A DNA stretch of 64,000 nucleotides, from contig NZ_CP010777.1 in the NCBI RefSeq assembly GCF_001078055.1, positions 2,695,001-2,759,000 of the forward strand. The letters run 5' to 3'. The notes beneath the pieces were generated by a model. The model did no database searches, was not told the DNA's origin, and was given only the letters and a program-made list of their open reading frames with translations. The stretch is from Rufibacter radiotolerans. Lineage in GTDB: Bacteria > Bacteroidota > Bacteroidia > Cytophagales > Hymenobacteraceae. Below are positions 62,820-64,000 of this stretch, piece by piece (positions within the stretch are counted from its first letter, which is position 1; each line of letters begins with the position of its first letter). The position numbers and the translations under genes are program-made.

Positions 62820-62939
62820 ATGAAAACACTATTTGGACTATGGTTGTGCATTAACTGGTTGTTAATCACCTCCATTCCGGCATACGGATCTCTGGAAAAG
62901 CGAATGCCATCCGCAAGAATAACCGGAACTAACTCGTAG
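62820..62939 (+). CDS. Possible tiny exported peptide
   Basis: An ATG ORF of 39 codons encodes a basic-start hydrophobic segment (MKTLFGLWLCINWLLIT) with SIPAYGS as a plausible signal-peptidase site, then a short polar tail. It lies between two genes for exported proteins. It could equally be a truncated remnant of a longer exported gene. No ribosome-binding site was seen, so support is weak. Confidence 0.3.
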   Translation: MKTLFGLWLCINWLLITSIPAYGSLEKRMPSARITGTNS

Positions 62940-62972
62940 TATTTAGCCTTATATCCTCCGGATAAAATTTTG

Positions 62973-63010
62973 CTGTTTCTGGCCTGTTTTTTGAATATTA
63001 GCCAGAAACC
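62973..63010. repeat. Palindromic element copy 19 (degenerate)
   Basis: CTGTTTCTGGCCTGTTTTTT and ATTAGCCAGAAACC. The outer arms pair well and the inner arms poorly. Confidence 0.55.
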
Positions 63011-63066
63011 ATCTTTCTCTAAAAGTATAGCACAGATTTTTTTGGTGCACAGGACGTTTCATCATG

Positions 63067-63094
63067 TTGTCATCATTTAAACATTCTAACTTTG
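63067..63094 (+). promoter_or_regulatory. Promoter of the 63120 gene
   Basis: TTG is at 63067-63069 and TAacTTTG at 63087-63094, with 17 nt between, 26 nt before the start codon. Confidence 0.5.
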
Positions 63095-63119
63095 AACTAC
63101 TTCACCCCAAAGTCCTCGC

Positions 63120-63653
63120 ATGAAAACCTTTTATATATTAGCCGCCGCCGTTCTAACTGCCTCTACCTCCTTTGCCCAGAGCACAGAGACACTCCTGTTG
63201 GTCAAACTTGAGAAGGCTTCTTCGGTTTCAGTGGCCCCTTCTGCCCTTCCCGCAGAAGAGTTCTCTAAGGAGCAGCCCGGGGTGAATTCAGACCAACCTG
63301 TAAGCCCTGAGCCTTTTGGCCAGGAAAGGTCTAAAGGCCAAAAAGAAAAAGACAAACAGGGGAAGAAGGTAAGCAACACGGCCAGAGAGACGCAGGAAGA
63401 GGGGCAAGAAAAAGGCCAGACCATTAAAGAAGTGGCCACCGCCAAACGCCAGTCTAAGCCAGAGAAAGTATCAGGAGATGTAGACCTCTCCTTGAAAGGC
63501 TCTGCCGCCCGTCCGCAGAGAGCGGCCCGCCCGGTTAAGGGTGGTGCTACCGGCGCCGTGAAAGCTGCCGGCAATGCCGCCAAAGCCGTGAGACCGGTGA
63601 AAGTAGGGGGCGCCGTAGGCGTAGGCAAAATCATTAAAGTAGGCAAAAACTAG
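63120..63653 (+). CDS. Exported basic protein, paralogue of the 61881 protein
   Basis: The function is not recognised. The 177-residue protein has a signal peptide (MKTFYILAAAVLTASTSFAQ) and a Pro/Ser/Glu-rich stretch. It shares the block GKKVSNTARETQEEG...KGQTIKEVA with the upstream paralogue. The C-terminal 50 residues are strongly basic and Ala/Gly-rich (ARPVKGGATGAVKAA) and end in IIKVGKN. It lacks the three helical repeats of the paralogue. Its own promoter and a terminator flank it. Confidence 0.7.
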   Translation: MKTFYILAAAVLTASTSFAQSTETLLLVKLEKASSVSVAPSALPAEEFSKEQPGVNSDQPVSPEPFGQERSKGQKEKDKQGKKVSNTARETQEEGQEKGQTIKEVATAKRQSKPEKVSGDVDLSLKGSAARPQRAARPVKGGATGAVKAAGNAAKAVRPVKVGGAVGVGKIIKVGKN

Positions 63654-63693
63654 ACGCCTACCCCTGAATACCTTTTAGTACTTAATAATATAC

Positions 63694-63727
63694 CCAGCCA
63701 TTTCTACTAATAGAAATGGCTGGTTTT
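63694..63727 (+). terminator. Terminator of the 63120 gene
   Basis: CCAGCCATTTCTA and TAGAAATGGCTGG around CTAA, followed by TTTT. Confidence 0.85.
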
Positions 63728-63756
63728 CCTTCTAACCATTTTACCTGACCGCACAG

Positions 63757-64000
63757 ATGAAAAAATTGATTGGATTCTGTTACCTGCTTAGCCTGGGCTT
63801 CCTGTCCCCCGCTTTGGCAGCCCCGCGAACGACTCTCCCAGCAGAGCCGGCACCCTCAGATTCAACCGCCAAAAAAGGCTACTGGACCATAGGCCTGGAG
63901 GCGGCAAACAATGCCTCTTTCTTCGGCCGGAACACGGCCATCCAGTACCCTTATATTGCCCCTTCCCTCACCTATACCCATGCCTCAGGGCTTTTTATTT
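63757..64000 (+). CDS. Start of an exported protein (cut by the window edge)
   Basis: The ATG at 63757 opens a reading frame that runs without stop to the window end (81 codons). It encodes a signal peptide (MKKLIGFCYLLSLGFLSPALA), a Pro/Ala/Ser linker, and then GYWTIGLEAANNASFFGR and YPYIAPSLTYTHASGLFI. The alternating pattern is typical of the first strands of an outer-membrane beta-barrel. The rest lies outside the window. Confidence 0.75.
   Translation, partial: MKKLIGFCYLLSLGFLSPALAAPRTTLPAEPAPSDSTAKKGYWTIGLEAANNASFFGRNTAIQYPYIAPSLTYTHASGLFI

Overview
The window looks like chromosomal DNA of a Bacteroidota bacterium of the order Cytophagales, most likely family Hymenobacteraceae (Rufibacter / Nibribacter / Pontibacter-like; the genus is inference). 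The signs are promoters of the TTG-N19-TAnnTTTG type instead of -35/-10 boxes, a SprA-like outer-membrane protein, alternative complex III genes followed by a caa3/aa3-type oxidase cluster, the GSCFA and DUF255 families, and the rarity of Shine-Dalgarno sites.

Layout. 1-760: six evenly spaced promoters on the minus strand, with a boxA-like leader, pointing out of the window toward what is probably an rRNA operon. 0.9-3.0 kb: fur / STAS / purA operon (minus). 3.5-6.7 kb: an exported protein and the bifunctional (p)ppGpp enzyme. 6.87 kb: tRNA-Leu(UAG). 7.0-11.1 kb: the protein-quality set tig, clpP, clpX. 11.2-14.9 kb (minus): lpxB, a PTPS/QueD enzyme, and a cobalamin/siderophore-type ABC permease and binding protein without an ATPase gene. 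15.1-17.1 kb: hldD and an FRG-domain protein. 17.3-24.6 kb (minus): a giant sensor kinase overlapping a SprA-like barrel gene. 24.7-41.6 kb (minus): a 17-gene respiratory cluster, actABCDEF (quinol:cytochrome c oxidoreductase), coxB, ctaD, ctaA, ctaB, two subunit III genes, subunit IV, Sco, DUF420, a small membrane protein and DUF983. It encodes electron transfer from quinol to oxygen plus heme A synthesis and copper delivery. 42.4-43.5 kb: rpsF-rpsR-rplI. 43.6-50.6 kb: HAD, GSCFA, DUF255, an exported protein and priA. 50.6-52.8 kb: a gene-poor stretch with REP palindromes, a long folded element, an exported cupin and two tandem small-RNA-like units. 52.8-61.4 kb: Rieske protein, cytochrome-fused sugar dehydrogenase, M14 peptidase, lipoprotein, PepSY protein and CocE-type hydrolase. 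61.9-64 kb: two related Ala/Lys-rich exported proteins, a tiny exported ORF and the start of another exported protein.

Three non-coding systems stand out. (1) A dispersed family of about 38-40 bp palindromes, roughly 19 copies, sits mostly just past gene ends, is often fused to a terminator hairpin, and has two in-frame copies inside genes. (2) Two tandem small-RNA-like units at 52.1-52.7 kb share a promoter and a 54-bp identical 3' end with terminator, while their 5' stems differ in sequence but both pair. (3) The six-promoter array at the left edge has exactly 19 nt between the two boxes in every unit.
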